Positions 6,146 through 12,163 of a stretch of 15,579 nt of DNA are shown here, one piece after another. The notes under the pieces were generated by a model. The model was not told the DNA's origin and did no database searches. It worked only from the letters and a program-made list of their open reading frames with translations. Each line of letters starts with the position of its first letter. Position 1 is the stretch's first letter. The translations under genes were made by a program, and so were the position numbers. Source of the stretch: JBHPHA01 sp042569905 (GTDB taxonomy: Bacteria > Patescibacteriota > Minisyncoccia > Moranbacterales > UBA9337); assembly GCA_042569905.1 (NCBI GenBank), contig JBHPHA010000026.1, positions 1-15,579 on the forward strand, in the 5' to 3' direction.

Positions 6146-6174
6146 TTGACAGGATAAGTTTTTATTGTTATGGT
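6146..6174 (+). promoter_or_regulatory. Sigma70-type promoter of the 67-aa gene
   Basis: TTGACA, exactly 17 bases, then TATGGT. The leader of about 60 bases contains TCTGC-N7-GCAGA (6181-6197) and an AAAGT...ACTTT hairpin followed by T's (6202-6224), directly before the AAGGAGGT ribosome-binding site. Confidence 0.8.
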
Positions 6175-6241
6175 GAGGTGTCTGCTGGTTTGGCAGATTT
6201 GAAAGTGTGTCAAAAACTTTTTTTGTGAAGGAGGTAGTAGA

Positions 6242-6445
6242 ATGTCTAATGAATCTCGAATGGAGGATAGACCCCAGGTAGATAGTTGTGAGCACTTAAA
6301 TGGAGTGGAATATTCTGCTAAGGAGATCTTAAGGCTGAGGGATAAAATCGCTGATCTTGAAGCTAAAAATGCTCAACTTAAGGCTAGAAACAATAGGCTT
6401 GAGTCGGAAGCAAGGGGAGGAGTTTGGCCATGGAGAGAAGTGTAG
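6242..6445 (+). CDS. Small leucine-zipper-like coiled-coil protein (67 aa)
   Basis: The first 25 residues are polar and probably unstructured. Residues 28-56 form a regular heptad coiled coil: Leu at 32, 39, 46 and 53 in the d position, with I36, N43 and N50 in the a position. Asn in the a position is a known way to fix a parallel dimer register. There is no obvious DNA-binding basic region before the zipper, so a dimerisation or adaptor role is more likely than a bZIP-type regulator. It ends GGVWPWREV. A perfect promoter, the ribosome-binding site AAGGAGGT (6228-6235, six bases before ATG) and a terminator make it a complete single-gene unit, which supports reality despite the short length. 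No named family recognised. Confidence 0.8.
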   Translation: MSNESRMEDRPQVDSCEHLNGVEYSAKEILRLRDKIADLEAKNAQLKARNNRLESEARGGVWPWREV

Positions 6446-6480
6446 ACGAGTCAGATAAATTGGCGACTGGTCTGCAAATC

Positions 6481-6525
6481 AAATGGAATTCACTAGCAGT
6501 GTCTTTTGAATTCCATTTTTATTTT
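6481..6525 (+). terminator. Intrinsic terminator of the 67-aa gene
   Basis: AAATGGAATTC pairs perfectly with GAATTCCATTT around a 16-base loop and is followed by T-rich sequence. Its right arm overlaps the -35 of the next promoter. Confidence 0.85.
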
Positions 6526-6533
6526 AGTATAAT
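6506..6533 (+). promoter_or_regulatory. Promoter candidate for the flavoprotein gene
   Basis: TTGAAT (6506-6511), 16 bases, perfect TATAAT (6528-6533). A second -10-like TATGAT lies at 6563-6568 without a good -35. No clear ribosome-binding site follows. Confidence 0.5.
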
Positions 6534-6586
6534 AAAGATTAGGATATAGTTTTAATATTAAGTATGATACTTGTTTGTATAAAAAT

Positions 6587-7837
6587 ATGGAAAAAGATTT
6601 AGAAAAATTTGACGTTGTTGTCATTGGCGGAGGTCCTGCCGGATTGATTGCAGCAGGAAGAGCTGCTGAGCTTGGTTCGAGAGTTTTGCTTTTGGAGAAA
6701 AGCGCGACATTGGGAAGAAAGCTTTTGATAACTGGAAAAGGGCGATGTAATGTTACTCAAGCAAATTGTGAAAATAATCAGTTTGTTGAAAAACTTGGAA
6801 AAAAAGGGAAGTTTTTGTATTCTGCCTTAAGTCGTTTTGGATTTTCTGACATGATTGATTTTCTGAATGAGAGAGGTGTAGAGACTAAGGTTGAAAGGGG
6901 TGGAAGAGTTTTCCCATCTTCAGATGAAGCGAAGGATGTTTTGAAGGCGCTTCGTGACTATATGAATGAAGGTGCGGTAAAAATACATACAGGAAAAAAA
7001 GTTATTCAGTTTAATCTGAAAAATGGACGTATTGATAATATTGAAACTCAAGATGGAAAGATTGTTGCAGATAAATATATTATAGCTACAGGTGGAAAAT
7101 CATATCCTGTGACAGGTTCTACTGGGGATGGGTATCAATGGGCAGCCTCAATGGGGCACAGTATTGTGGAAGCAGAACCAGCCTTGGTTCCAGTTAGAAC
7201 TAAAGATGGAATTGGTGGTGACCTACAAGGACTTAGCTTGAAGAATGTTCAAATCAATGTTGTTCAGGATGGAAAAAAAGTGGATTCAAGATTTGGCGAA
7301 ATGATGTTTACTCATTATGGGCTAAGCGGTCCTATTGTTCTTGATGTAAGTAAGAGGATTGGTGAAGCTCTTAAGGACGGTGCTGTGGCGATTGAATTAG
7401 ATTTGAAGCCTGCTTTGGAATTTTCACAGCTAGAGAAGAGATTGCAGAGAGATTTTGAGAAGAATATTAACAAATCTTTCAAAAATTATCTGCCAGATTT
7501 ACTTCCTCGAAAAATGATAGGATTTTTCATGAAGGCGTCTGGAATTGATCCTGAAAAAAATATCGGGACTATTGGTAAGGATGAGCGTAAGAAAATGACT
7601 CATTTACTTAAGGAGATGAGATTTGATATTAAAGAATTGCTGGGATTTGAGCACGCGATTATTACCACTGGAGGAGTTGAATTGAAGGAGGTTGATTCAA
7701 AAACAATGCAATCAAGGAAGGTTGAAAACTTATACTTCGCTGGGGAAGTTCTTGATCTTGATGCACCAACTGGAGGTTACAATCTTCAGGTTTGTTGGAG
7801 TACTGGATATGCTGCTGGAGAAGGTTGTGCTGAATAG
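6587..7837 (+). CDS. HI0933/BaiN-family FAD-dependent oxidoreductase (416 aa)
   Basis: A flavoprotein of the HI0933-like group, which holds FAD in a two-dinucleotide-binding-domain fold; some members (BaiN, RdsA) are reductases, but the physiological substrate of most is unknown. The Rossmann FAD motif is VVIGGGPAGLIAAGRAAELG (residues 11-30), followed by the family hallmark GRKLLITGKGRCN (43-55). Further family blocks are GGKSYPVTGSTGDGY in the middle, HYGLSGPIVLDVS, and the C-terminal FAD-contacting DAPTGGYNLQ. The length matches the usual 400-420. ATG 6587 is chosen over TTG 6575; neither has a Shine-Dalgarno, so translation may rely on a short or unstructured AT-rich leader. The gene stands alone between two terminators, so no pathway can be inferred from neighbours. 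Confidence 0.92.
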   Translation: MEKDLEKFDVVVIGGGPAGLIAAGRAAELGSRVLLLEKSATLGRKLLITGKGRCNVTQANCENNQFVEKLGKKGKFLYSALSRFGFSDMIDFLNERGVETKVERGGRVFPSSDEAKDVLKALRDYMNEGAVKIHTGKKVIQFNLKNGRIDNIETQDGKIVADKYIIATGGKSYPVTGSTGDGYQWAASMGHSIVEAEPALVPVRTKDGIGGDLQGLSLKNVQINVVQDGKKVDSRFGEMMFTHYGLSGPIVLDVSKRIGEALKDGAVAIELDLKPALEFSQLEKRLQRDFEKNINKSFKNYLPDLLPRKMIGFFMKASGIDPEKNIGTIGKDERKKMTHLLKEMRFDIKELLGFEHAIITTGGVELKEVDSKTMQSRKVENLYFAGEVLDLDAPTGGYNLQVCWSTGYAAGEGCAE

Positions 7838-7857
7838 ATTTTAGATGTCTTGAATAG

Positions 7858-7888
7858 AAAAAGAGGCTCATTGCTGAGTCTCTTTTTT
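7858..7888 (+). terminator. Intrinsic terminator of the flavoprotein gene
   Basis: AAAAGAGGCTCA and TGAGTCTCTTTT pair (one G-U) around TTGC and end in a T run. Confidence 0.92.
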
Positions 7889-7921
7889 GTATGGAGTAGA
7901 TTTGGGAGTAGCGCGTATGCG

Positions 7922-7950
7922 TTGACAGCTTGTTGCAATGATGATAGAAT
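7922..7950 (+). promoter_or_regulatory. Strong sigma70-type promoter of the 148-aa gene
   Basis: TTGACA, 17 bases, TAGAAT, with TGA just before the -10 (extended -10). This is among the best promoters in the window. Confidence 0.8.
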
Positions 7951-8016
7951 TAATTGTTAAGTTGAGTGGATAGATGAGTAGTTCTTGAAAAAAAATTTAG
8001 AAAAGGAGTTCGAATT

Positions 8017-8463
8017 ATGAATAAGGATAAAGTCAGATTTATTTCTTGCAAGGTTGTTGATTTTGTTGTTCCAATTGCTTATGGTGGGATCTGTGATGAG
8101 GTGAGTGTTTGTAGTAGGGATTTTGGTGATTTGCCTGATGAGGTTACGAAGAATGAGGATGTTTATTCTTTCTACTTCCAACGAAGGATAGTTACAAAGC
8201 TGTTGGAGTCTAGGGGTGAAGTGCAGGAGATTAAAGAAAATACAACTTTTGATGTTTCAAAAAGATTTTTCATAGGAGAGGAAATTTCATATGGGGAGTA
8301 TCGAGAGAAATCTGGACATCCGGGGAATGTTATGACGGAAAACAAGAGGTTTCTGGATAGTCATGAACTTAGTTTCATATTGAAAAATAAGAAAGGTTCG
8401 TATTGTGTGTATAATCTATATGGAGATTATGAATGTGTGCATCCCTATAAATTAGGGAAATAA
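8017..8463 (+). CDS. Orphan soluble protein of unknown function (148 aa)
   Basis: I do not recognise this protein. It has no signal peptide or membrane helix. The N-terminal part alternates hydrophobic and polar residues (VRFISCKVVDFVVPIAYGGI) as in beta strands. The middle is charged (FYFQRRIVTKLLESRGEVQEI, residues 52-72), and the end contains several aromatics and two cysteines (GSYCVYNLYGDYECVHPYK, 127-145). Cysteines at 11, 26, 32, 130 and 140 do not form an obvious CxxC metal site. AAGGAG at 8003-8008 lies eight bases before the ATG. With a strong promoter and strong terminator it is a single-gene unit, likely well expressed, flanked downstream by a repeat field. Codon use is like the other AT-rich genes. 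Confidence 0.75.
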   Translation: MNKDKVRFISCKVVDFVVPIAYGGICDEVSVCSRDFGDLPDEVTKNEDVYSFYFQRRIVTKLLESRGEVQEIKENTTFDVSKRFFIGEEISYGEYREKSGHPGNVMTENKRFLDSHELSFILKNKKGSYCVYNLYGDYECVHPYKLGK

Positions 8464-8476
8464 GGAAGGTTGTAGG

Positions 8477-8512
8477 ACCTTCGTTGATAAATAATCAACG
8501 AAGGTTTTTTTT
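8477..8512 (+). terminator. Intrinsic terminator of the 148-aa gene, with alternative upstream hairpin
   Basis: ACCTTCGTTGAT pairs perfectly with ATCAACGAAGGT around AAATA, followed by T8. An upstream GAAGGT (8465-8470) could instead pair with ACCTTC (8477-8482), which would compete with the terminator. Confidence 0.95.
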
Positions 8513-8592
8513 AATCGAAATTATTTGTTATTAGTAGTGGGTTGGGGGCGGTAATGGTGGTATATGAGTATTGTGTGTCTTAGTGAAATCAT

Positions 8593-8660
8593 GGATCCCG
8601 GATAAGTTAATTTCTTTGAGTTCATGCTTCACTCAAGAAATTATACTTTCCGGGATGACA
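8593..8660 (+). repeat. Long GATGACA-tailed hairpin, copy B
   Basis: ATCCCGGATAAGTTAATTTC on the left pairs with GAAATTATACTTTCCGGGAT on the right. The inner stem is GAGT/ACTC where copy C has AAGC/GCTT: both sides change together. It ends GATGACA then AATGGGGGCG. The stretch 8513-8929 contains no gene; it holds this unit, 8725-8763, 8797-8846 and linkers. Confidence 0.85.
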
Positions 8661-8724
8661 AATGGGGGCGACTGCTTGAAGTTGGGATGTTTAATGAGAT
8701 TTAAGGTTGTGGAGTTAAGGGAGG

Positions 8725-8763
8725 AACTCCTCCTCGGTCATCTCCTTTGAAAAGGGGAGGAGG
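8725..8763. repeat. CCTCCTC...GGGGAGG palindromic repeat, copy 3
   Basis: CTCCTCCTCGGTCATCTCC followed by TTTGAAAAGGGGAGGAGG. The left arm has drifted (ATCTCC for CCTCCCC), so the palindrome is less perfect than at 4694-4738. Confidence 0.75.
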
Positions 8764-8796
8764 AATATAATTTTAATTTATGGTTTTTGTTGGGTT

Positions 8797-8846
8797 GAGA
8801 TCTCTAGACTTCATTCGTTCCTCGTTTTGTTTTACTCGCGATGACA
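8797..8846 (+). repeat. GAGATCTC...GATGACA repeat, copy 4 (diverged)
   Basis: GAGATCTCTAGACTTCATTC at the start and ACTCGCGATGACA at the end, without the central palindrome. Followed by GTGTTGTGTGTTGGGGTGAG, the linker found after other copies. Confidence 0.7.
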
Positions 8847-8929
8847 GTGTTGTGTGTTGGGGTGAGGTGGATTTTCTTGACGAGTTGGTTTGTTTTATGG
8901 TAGTGTTAGGAGTCGTGAGAAGTAGTTTT

Positions 8930-8959
8930 TTGACAATGTATTAATCTAGGGAGTAATTT
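8930..8959 (+). promoter_or_regulatory. Promoter of the two-gene unknown operon
   Basis: TTGACA, an 18-base spacer, TAATTT. The leader to the ATG at 9027 is about 60 bases. Confidence 0.65.
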
Positions 8960-9026
8960 AGTTTCTTGGTGAAATGGCTTGCTCGGTTGAAATCAGGTAA
9001 TGTTAACAATGAAAGAGGGTGAAAAA

Positions 9027-9722
9027 ATGAAGATAAGGTCTGGAATGACACGTAAGGTTTTGGCAGTTGGGCAGGAAGTTTTTTTGGATGAGTGGAATGG
9101 AAAATATGGAAGTCAGAGACAGCCCATTGATACAGAGGAGCTGTACGGTCCAGGGCCTGATGAAAGTGAGTATGATTTCTGTTTTCTGTGTAAGGGAAGA
9201 ATTGTTGAGGTTATTGAACCTATTGATGATGGAAAGCCTAAGAGCCGACTTGCGTCGTTATTTGGACCAGTCTATACGTATAAGGTGGAAACTGGGGAAG
9301 TTATCTGTAATCATTCTAAGTTTGGAGATGGTCGCTTCAGAGTTGAAGTTGGGAAGGTAAAAGAGCTTAATCGTGAAGATTTCAAAGTATTGCCTAAAGA
9401 TTGCGGTGACAGATCTTTTGATGAAATTGGGAGAATTGTAATCTCTCTGGATGCGGCTAAGGAGATTTTTGTTATTGGTGATGTTAAGTCATGGAGGATG
9501 CAATGTGGGGATAAGTCTTATGCGATTCTCAGTGGACCTTTTTTGAAAGTCGAGATGAAAGCAGAAAAAGCCCTGGTTAGCGTGGTGACATCTCATAGAT
9601 TGGGAACCTGTAGCTATGACAATACTGGGATTACAGTTGTTGAAGTTCCTAGGGATAAAATTAAGGCACTATTTTCAACATTTGGCAATGTGGAATATCT
9701 GAATCCTGGTTTTTGTGAGTAG
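9027..9722 (+). CDS. Soluble protein of unknown function (231 aa)
   Basis: I do not recognise the family. It has no membrane segment or signal peptide and looks beta-rich and compact, with several alternating strands (VFLDEW; RIVEVIEPI; RIVISLDAAKEIFVIGDV; KALVSVVTSH; GITVVEVPRDKIKALF). Cysteines at 52 and 55 form one CxxC pair (FCFLC); the rest are scattered, so a metal site is uncertain. ATG 9027 is chosen because GAGGGTG ends six bases upstream; ATGs at 9000 and 9009 in the same frame have weaker signals. The next gene begins 34 bases after the stop and has its own strong ribosome-binding site, and no terminator lies between them, so the two probably form one operon. The pairing of a soluble and a membrane protein suggests a shared role, but nothing shows which. 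Confidence 0.7.
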   Translation: MKIRSGMTRKVLAVGQEVFLDEWNGKYGSQRQPIDTEELYGPGPDESEYDFCFLCKGRIVEVIEPIDDGKPKSRLASLFGPVYTYKVETGEVICNHSKFGDGRFRVEVGKVKELNREDFKVLPKDCGDRSFDEIGRIVISLDAAKEIFVIGDVKSWRMQCGDKSYAILSGPFLKVEMKAEKALVSVVTSHRLGTCSYDNTGITVVEVPRDKIKALFSTFGNVEYLNPGFCE

Positions 9723-9756
9723 AGCTTGTTTGTTAATATTTTTTTGGAGGTGCGTG

Positions 9757-10359
9757 ATGAACATTAATAAGCTTGCAAGTTTGTGTGTCTGGGTTTGTGT
9801 GTCTGGATTTAGTGTTCTTGTGGGAGATATGAGTGAAAGTTGGTTGAGGGGGTTGTGCTTGTTTCTTGCCTCGTCCAGCATTATTGCAGTTGTGACGGTT
9901 CATTTGAATATGAAGTCTACAGGTAAAGATGGGTGGTCGTATAGGTTTCTGACTTGGATGGATAGTGAGGATGATAAGCCTGATGCGATCAGTATTTGCG
10001 AGGTACCCGGGATGATCATGATGTCATTGGTGTGTGCACTAGTTAACTATGTACTTCCCATTGTTGCCATTTTTTATGCGTGGATATTGTTAATGCATAT
10101 TGGTGATAAAATTAGTCAGAATTCATTTGCGCTGAGTAGTTTTCCTTATATGGTTATGGGTAGTACTTTAGTTGCTCTGAGCGTTGTTGCATATCTTTGG
10201 ATAATAGCTGAAATAAAAAAGAGTGTAGTTAAGAAAAAGAAGATACCCGTGCTTGATTCGAAATATGAATCTTGGAATAAAGAAGCTTGTGTTTCTGTGA
10301 AAGAGATTTTTGCTGCACTGGATAAGAAATTTTGTATTATCAAAAGATTTGATGACTAG
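9757..10359 (+). CDS. Four-helix membrane protein of unknown function (200 aa)
   Basis: Hydrophobic segments at about 4-23, 29-49, 83-110 and 127-151 predict four membrane helices. A polar loop with an acidic patch (MDSEDDKPDA) lies between the second and third. The C-terminal 50 residues are basic then amphipathic (KKSVVKKKKIPVLDSKYESW) and probably cytoplasmic, by the positive-inside rule. GGAGGTG at 9746-9752 precedes ATG 9757; an in-frame GTG at 9715 overlaps the upstream gene and would add 14 residues, but is less likely. The gene is the second of a two-gene operon ending in a perfect bidirectional terminator. No family recognised. Confidence 0.72.
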   Translation: MNINKLASLCVWVCVSGFSVLVGDMSESWLRGLCLFLASSSIIAVVTVHLNMKSTGKDGWSYRFLTWMDSEDDKPDAISICEVPGMIMMSLVCALVNYVLPIVAIFYAWILLMHIGDKISQNSFALSSFPYMVMGSTLVALSVVAYLWIIAEIKKSVVKKKKIPVLDSKYESWNKEACVSVKEIFAALDKKFCIIKRFDD

Positions 10360-10381
10360 GTATCGTCTGGTTTGAAAAAAT

Positions 10382-10415
10382 AAAACCGTAGAATAAATTT
10401 ATTCTACGGTTTTTT
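10382..10415. terminator. Bidirectional intrinsic terminator between convergent genes
   Basis: A fully palindromic stem, AAAACCGTAGAATAAA and its complement, is flanked by T6 on the right and an A-rich run on the left. It can terminate both the 9757-10359 gene and the minus-strand DUF3307 gene. Confidence 0.93.
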
Positions 10416-10427
10416 ATTATACCTTGA

Positions 10428-10823
10428 TCAGATGAATTTGAGTGCTAGCCATAGGATGACAATATGCATTGTATTGTCGGCCATTGTGTAGACTATGCAA
10501 TCAAACGAAATTTGAATCTCCTTGTAATCCTTGTTTGAATTGTAGGAATTCATGGAGTTTCTGCCACCGATGAAGTCCAGCCATTTTTGTGCTAGGGAGT
10601 ATCTATCGATGGGGTAGTGGCTCAGAAACGCCACTAGAAAAACTACAGGACTGAGGCTCCACATGAAAAGGTTGATGCAGGTTGCATAGATTGTGCAGTG
10701 AACAATGCACCTTTTGAATCCTTCTAATCCGGGTTTGGATTTGTGAAGAGCCATCCAATTGTTTTGAAATAAGTAGTCCGCAACTAGATGTCCAAGTACC
10801 ACTCGGGCGAATAAGTCTTCCAT
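10428..10823 (-). CDS. DUF3307 family membrane protein (131 aa)
   Basis: The signature of the DUF3307 family is clear: an N-terminal LGHLVADYLFQNNWMA (residues 10-25), a conserved His (VHCTIYA, 41-47) and a third His within FLSHYPIDRY (66-75). Hydrophobic helices lie at about 40-55, 57-68 and 113-131. The conserved His/Asp residues inside membrane segments suggest a metal-binding or enzymatic site, but no activity is established for the family as far as I know. The start codon lies inside the end of the CoaD-kinase gene (40-base overlap), with an AAGGAG ribosome-binding site, so translation is probably coupled. It ends with TGA, one of the observations supporting the standard code. Its job beside a CoA-type enzyme is unknown. 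Confidence 0.85.
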   Translation of the reverse strand: MEDLFARVVLGHLVADYLFQNNWMALHKSKPGLEGFKRCIVHCTIYATCINLFMWSLSPVVFLVAFLSHYPIDRYSLAQKWLDFIGGRNSMNSYNSNKDYKEIQISFDCIVYTMADNTMHIVILWLALKFI

Positions 10824-11863
10824 TGATTCTCCTTGTTTTTGATCCAGTTTTTGAAAAAATCAGCTTTCTGAAGTGTTTCTTTTTGAGAGCACTCTGTGTT
10901 AATGGATGTAAAACTAAGTTTGTTTGCTTTTGCAATCTCCCAAGCCTCTTGAGTGTTTGGTATTGCATCGGCAAAAGGAAGTAGTTCGGGAGTTCCTCTT
11001 TTGATGATTCGCTCTCGATTGGTTACATCATCGCATCCAACGTGAATCACTTTTCCGCCGATGAATCGAAACATTGATTTGTCTTCTTGAAGTCCGTAGG
11101 GGATTTCAATGAAGACATTGGAATTTTCAGGAATCTCGCGAAGAGAATTTTTCAGCAGCTCCATCCATGGCTGTTTAATGACTTTTTTGAGTTCATCCTT
11201 TTGATTCAGTGCTATTTTGACCAGGTCAGTATTTCCGAAGGCTTCTTTGAGAAGTGGACGGAGGGTGTGACTGAACTCGTCAGTGTTGATGTGAAGATTT
11301 TCTTGGTCTTGGCAAATATGCCTGAGGAAAGTTGATTTTCCAGATCCTGGCTTTCCGACTACCATGAAGATATTCTTTACTCCCAGCGCAATTTCCAGAA
11401 GTCTGGATGTCACCAGTGGCGAAACGAAATGTGACATTTTTTCCAGCTCGAGATTCTGAGCAGCTTTCCTTGCTTTTGAGGAAGAGATTTCCTGAAAGCC
11501 ATTGCTACTCATAAAGTACATATACCTCTCGATTCCAAAATGCTCCTTGTTGTAAAACATTACCTTCTTTTCATATTCAGCATCATCTTCATTTCTGATT
11601 CCTCGAATCATTAAAACATCCGAGGTGTCTTTTATTCTCTTCCTGGCTTCTTTGATGGTGAGTACAGAAATGCTTTCTGGAAGGTCATATGTTTTCCAGA
11701 ACTCAACGCATTCCTCAGGTGAAAACCATTTGTTGTGCTTGTCTGGATTTTCCGAACAAACCAATTGAATTTCACCGAAGATATCAGCTGCTTTTTTGGC
11801 AGTGTGCAGATGCCCAAATGTTGGCGGGCAGAAGCTGGCAGGGTAAATGCAGATTGATGACAT
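10784..11863 (-). CDS. CoaD-like adenylyltransferase fused to a dephospho-CoA-kinase-like P-loop domain (359 aa)
   Basis: Residues 1-160 closely follow phosphopantetheine adenylyltransferase (CoaD): YPASFCPPTFGH (7-18) with the nucleotidyltransferase TxGH, NPDKHNKWFSPEE (39-51), LMIRGIRNEDDAEYE (84-98) matching the RGLRxxxDxEYE loop, and ISSSKAR (126-132). Residues 163-359 form a P-loop kinase-like domain: GKPGSGKST (170-178), INTDEF (192-197) in the place of the DxD of dephospho-CoA kinase, and IEIPYGLQED (252-261) resembling its substrate loop. The combination would join the last two steps of CoA synthesis, as in animal COASY. The usual FDP before TxGH is FCP here, and the kinase half is divergent, so another nucleotide substrate is possible. 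AAGGAG lies seven bases before ATG. It is divergent from the TrmB gene and overlaps the DUF3307 gene downstream. Confidence 0.8.
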   Translation of the reverse strand: MSSICIYPASFCPPTFGHLHTAKKAADIFGEIQLVCSENPDKHNKWFSPEECVEFWKTYDLPESISVLTIKEARKRIKDTSDVLMIRGIRNEDDAEYEKKVMFYNKEHFGIERYMYFMSSNGFQEISSSKARKAAQNLELEKMSHFVSPLVTSRLLEIALGVKNIFMVVGKPGSGKSTFLRHICQDQENLHINTDEFSHTLRPLLKEAFGNTDLVKIALNQKDELKKVIKQPWMELLKNSLREIPENSNVFIEIPYGLQEDKSMFRFIGGKVIHVGCDDVTNRERIIKRGTPELLPFADAIPNTQEAWEIAKANKLSFTSINTECSQKETLQKADFFKNWIKNKENQWKTYSPEWYLDI

Positions 11864-11936
11864 AATATTCTCCTTGTTGAGGTGATTGGATGGTATTATT
11901 CAGGTTTATGACCTTTGTTTTCTTGAATGAAATCCT

Positions 11937-12004
11937 GGATCCCGGATAAGTTAATTTCTTTAAGCTCATTCTTCGCTTAAGAAATTATACTTTCCGGGAT
12001 GACA
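11937..12004 (+). repeat. Long GATGACA-tailed hairpin, copy C
   Basis: The best-preserved copy: ATCCCGGATAAGTTAATTTC pairs with GAAATTATACTTTCCGGGAT, inner stem AAGC/GCTT, loop TCATTCTTC, and GATGACA at the end. It sits in the divergent region between the CoaD-kinase gene and the TrmB promoter, 15 bases upstream of the TrmB -35. Confidence 0.88.
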
Positions 12005-12018
12005 AGTGGGGCTAGATA

Positions 12019-12047
12019 TTGTTAATGTTCTGATTAAATACTATAAT
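12019..12047 (+). promoter_or_regulatory. Sigma70-type promoter of the TrmB operon
   Basis: TTGTTA, exactly 17 bases, then perfect TATAAT. It predicts a start near 12054 and a leader of about 110 bases before the ATG at 12164. Confidence 0.78.
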
Positions 12048-12085
12048 ATAAACATAAAGTGTGCGATGATTATTGTACTAATTTT

Positions 12086-12107
12086 ACGCAAAGTGCGTTT
12101 TTTCTTT
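12086..12107 (+). terminator. Terminator-like hairpin inside the TrmB leader
   Basis: ACGCA-AAG-TGCGT is followed directly by TTTTTCTTTT. The stem is only five base pairs, but the placement 30-50 bases after the predicted start and before the regulator gene suggests attenuation or a short leader RNA. Confidence 0.5.
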
Positions 12108-12133
12108 TAGGTAGAGGTAATAAGGCATTACAA

Positions 12134-12153
12134 TTGTCGATAATTTTCGACAA
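12134..12153. promoter_or_regulatory. Perfect inverted repeat, candidate TrmB operator
   Basis: TTGTCGA-N6-TCGACAA ends ten bases before ATG 12164. A perfect 7-bp dyad so close to a winged-helix regulator gene is a likely autoregulatory site; as RNA it would also form a hairpin in front of the start codon. Confidence 0.55.
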
Positions 12154-12163
12154 CAAAATAAAA

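Noticed and set aside
10428..10430. TGA read as Gly (code 25 of some CPR lineages)
   Set aside because: The DUF3307 gene ends naturally at TGA; reading on would run into the bidirectional terminator.
12059..12163. N-terminal extension of the TrmB gene from GTG 12059
   Set aside because: It would translate the leader hairpin, T run and inverted repeat; TrmB proteins start just before the first winged-helix segment at 12164.
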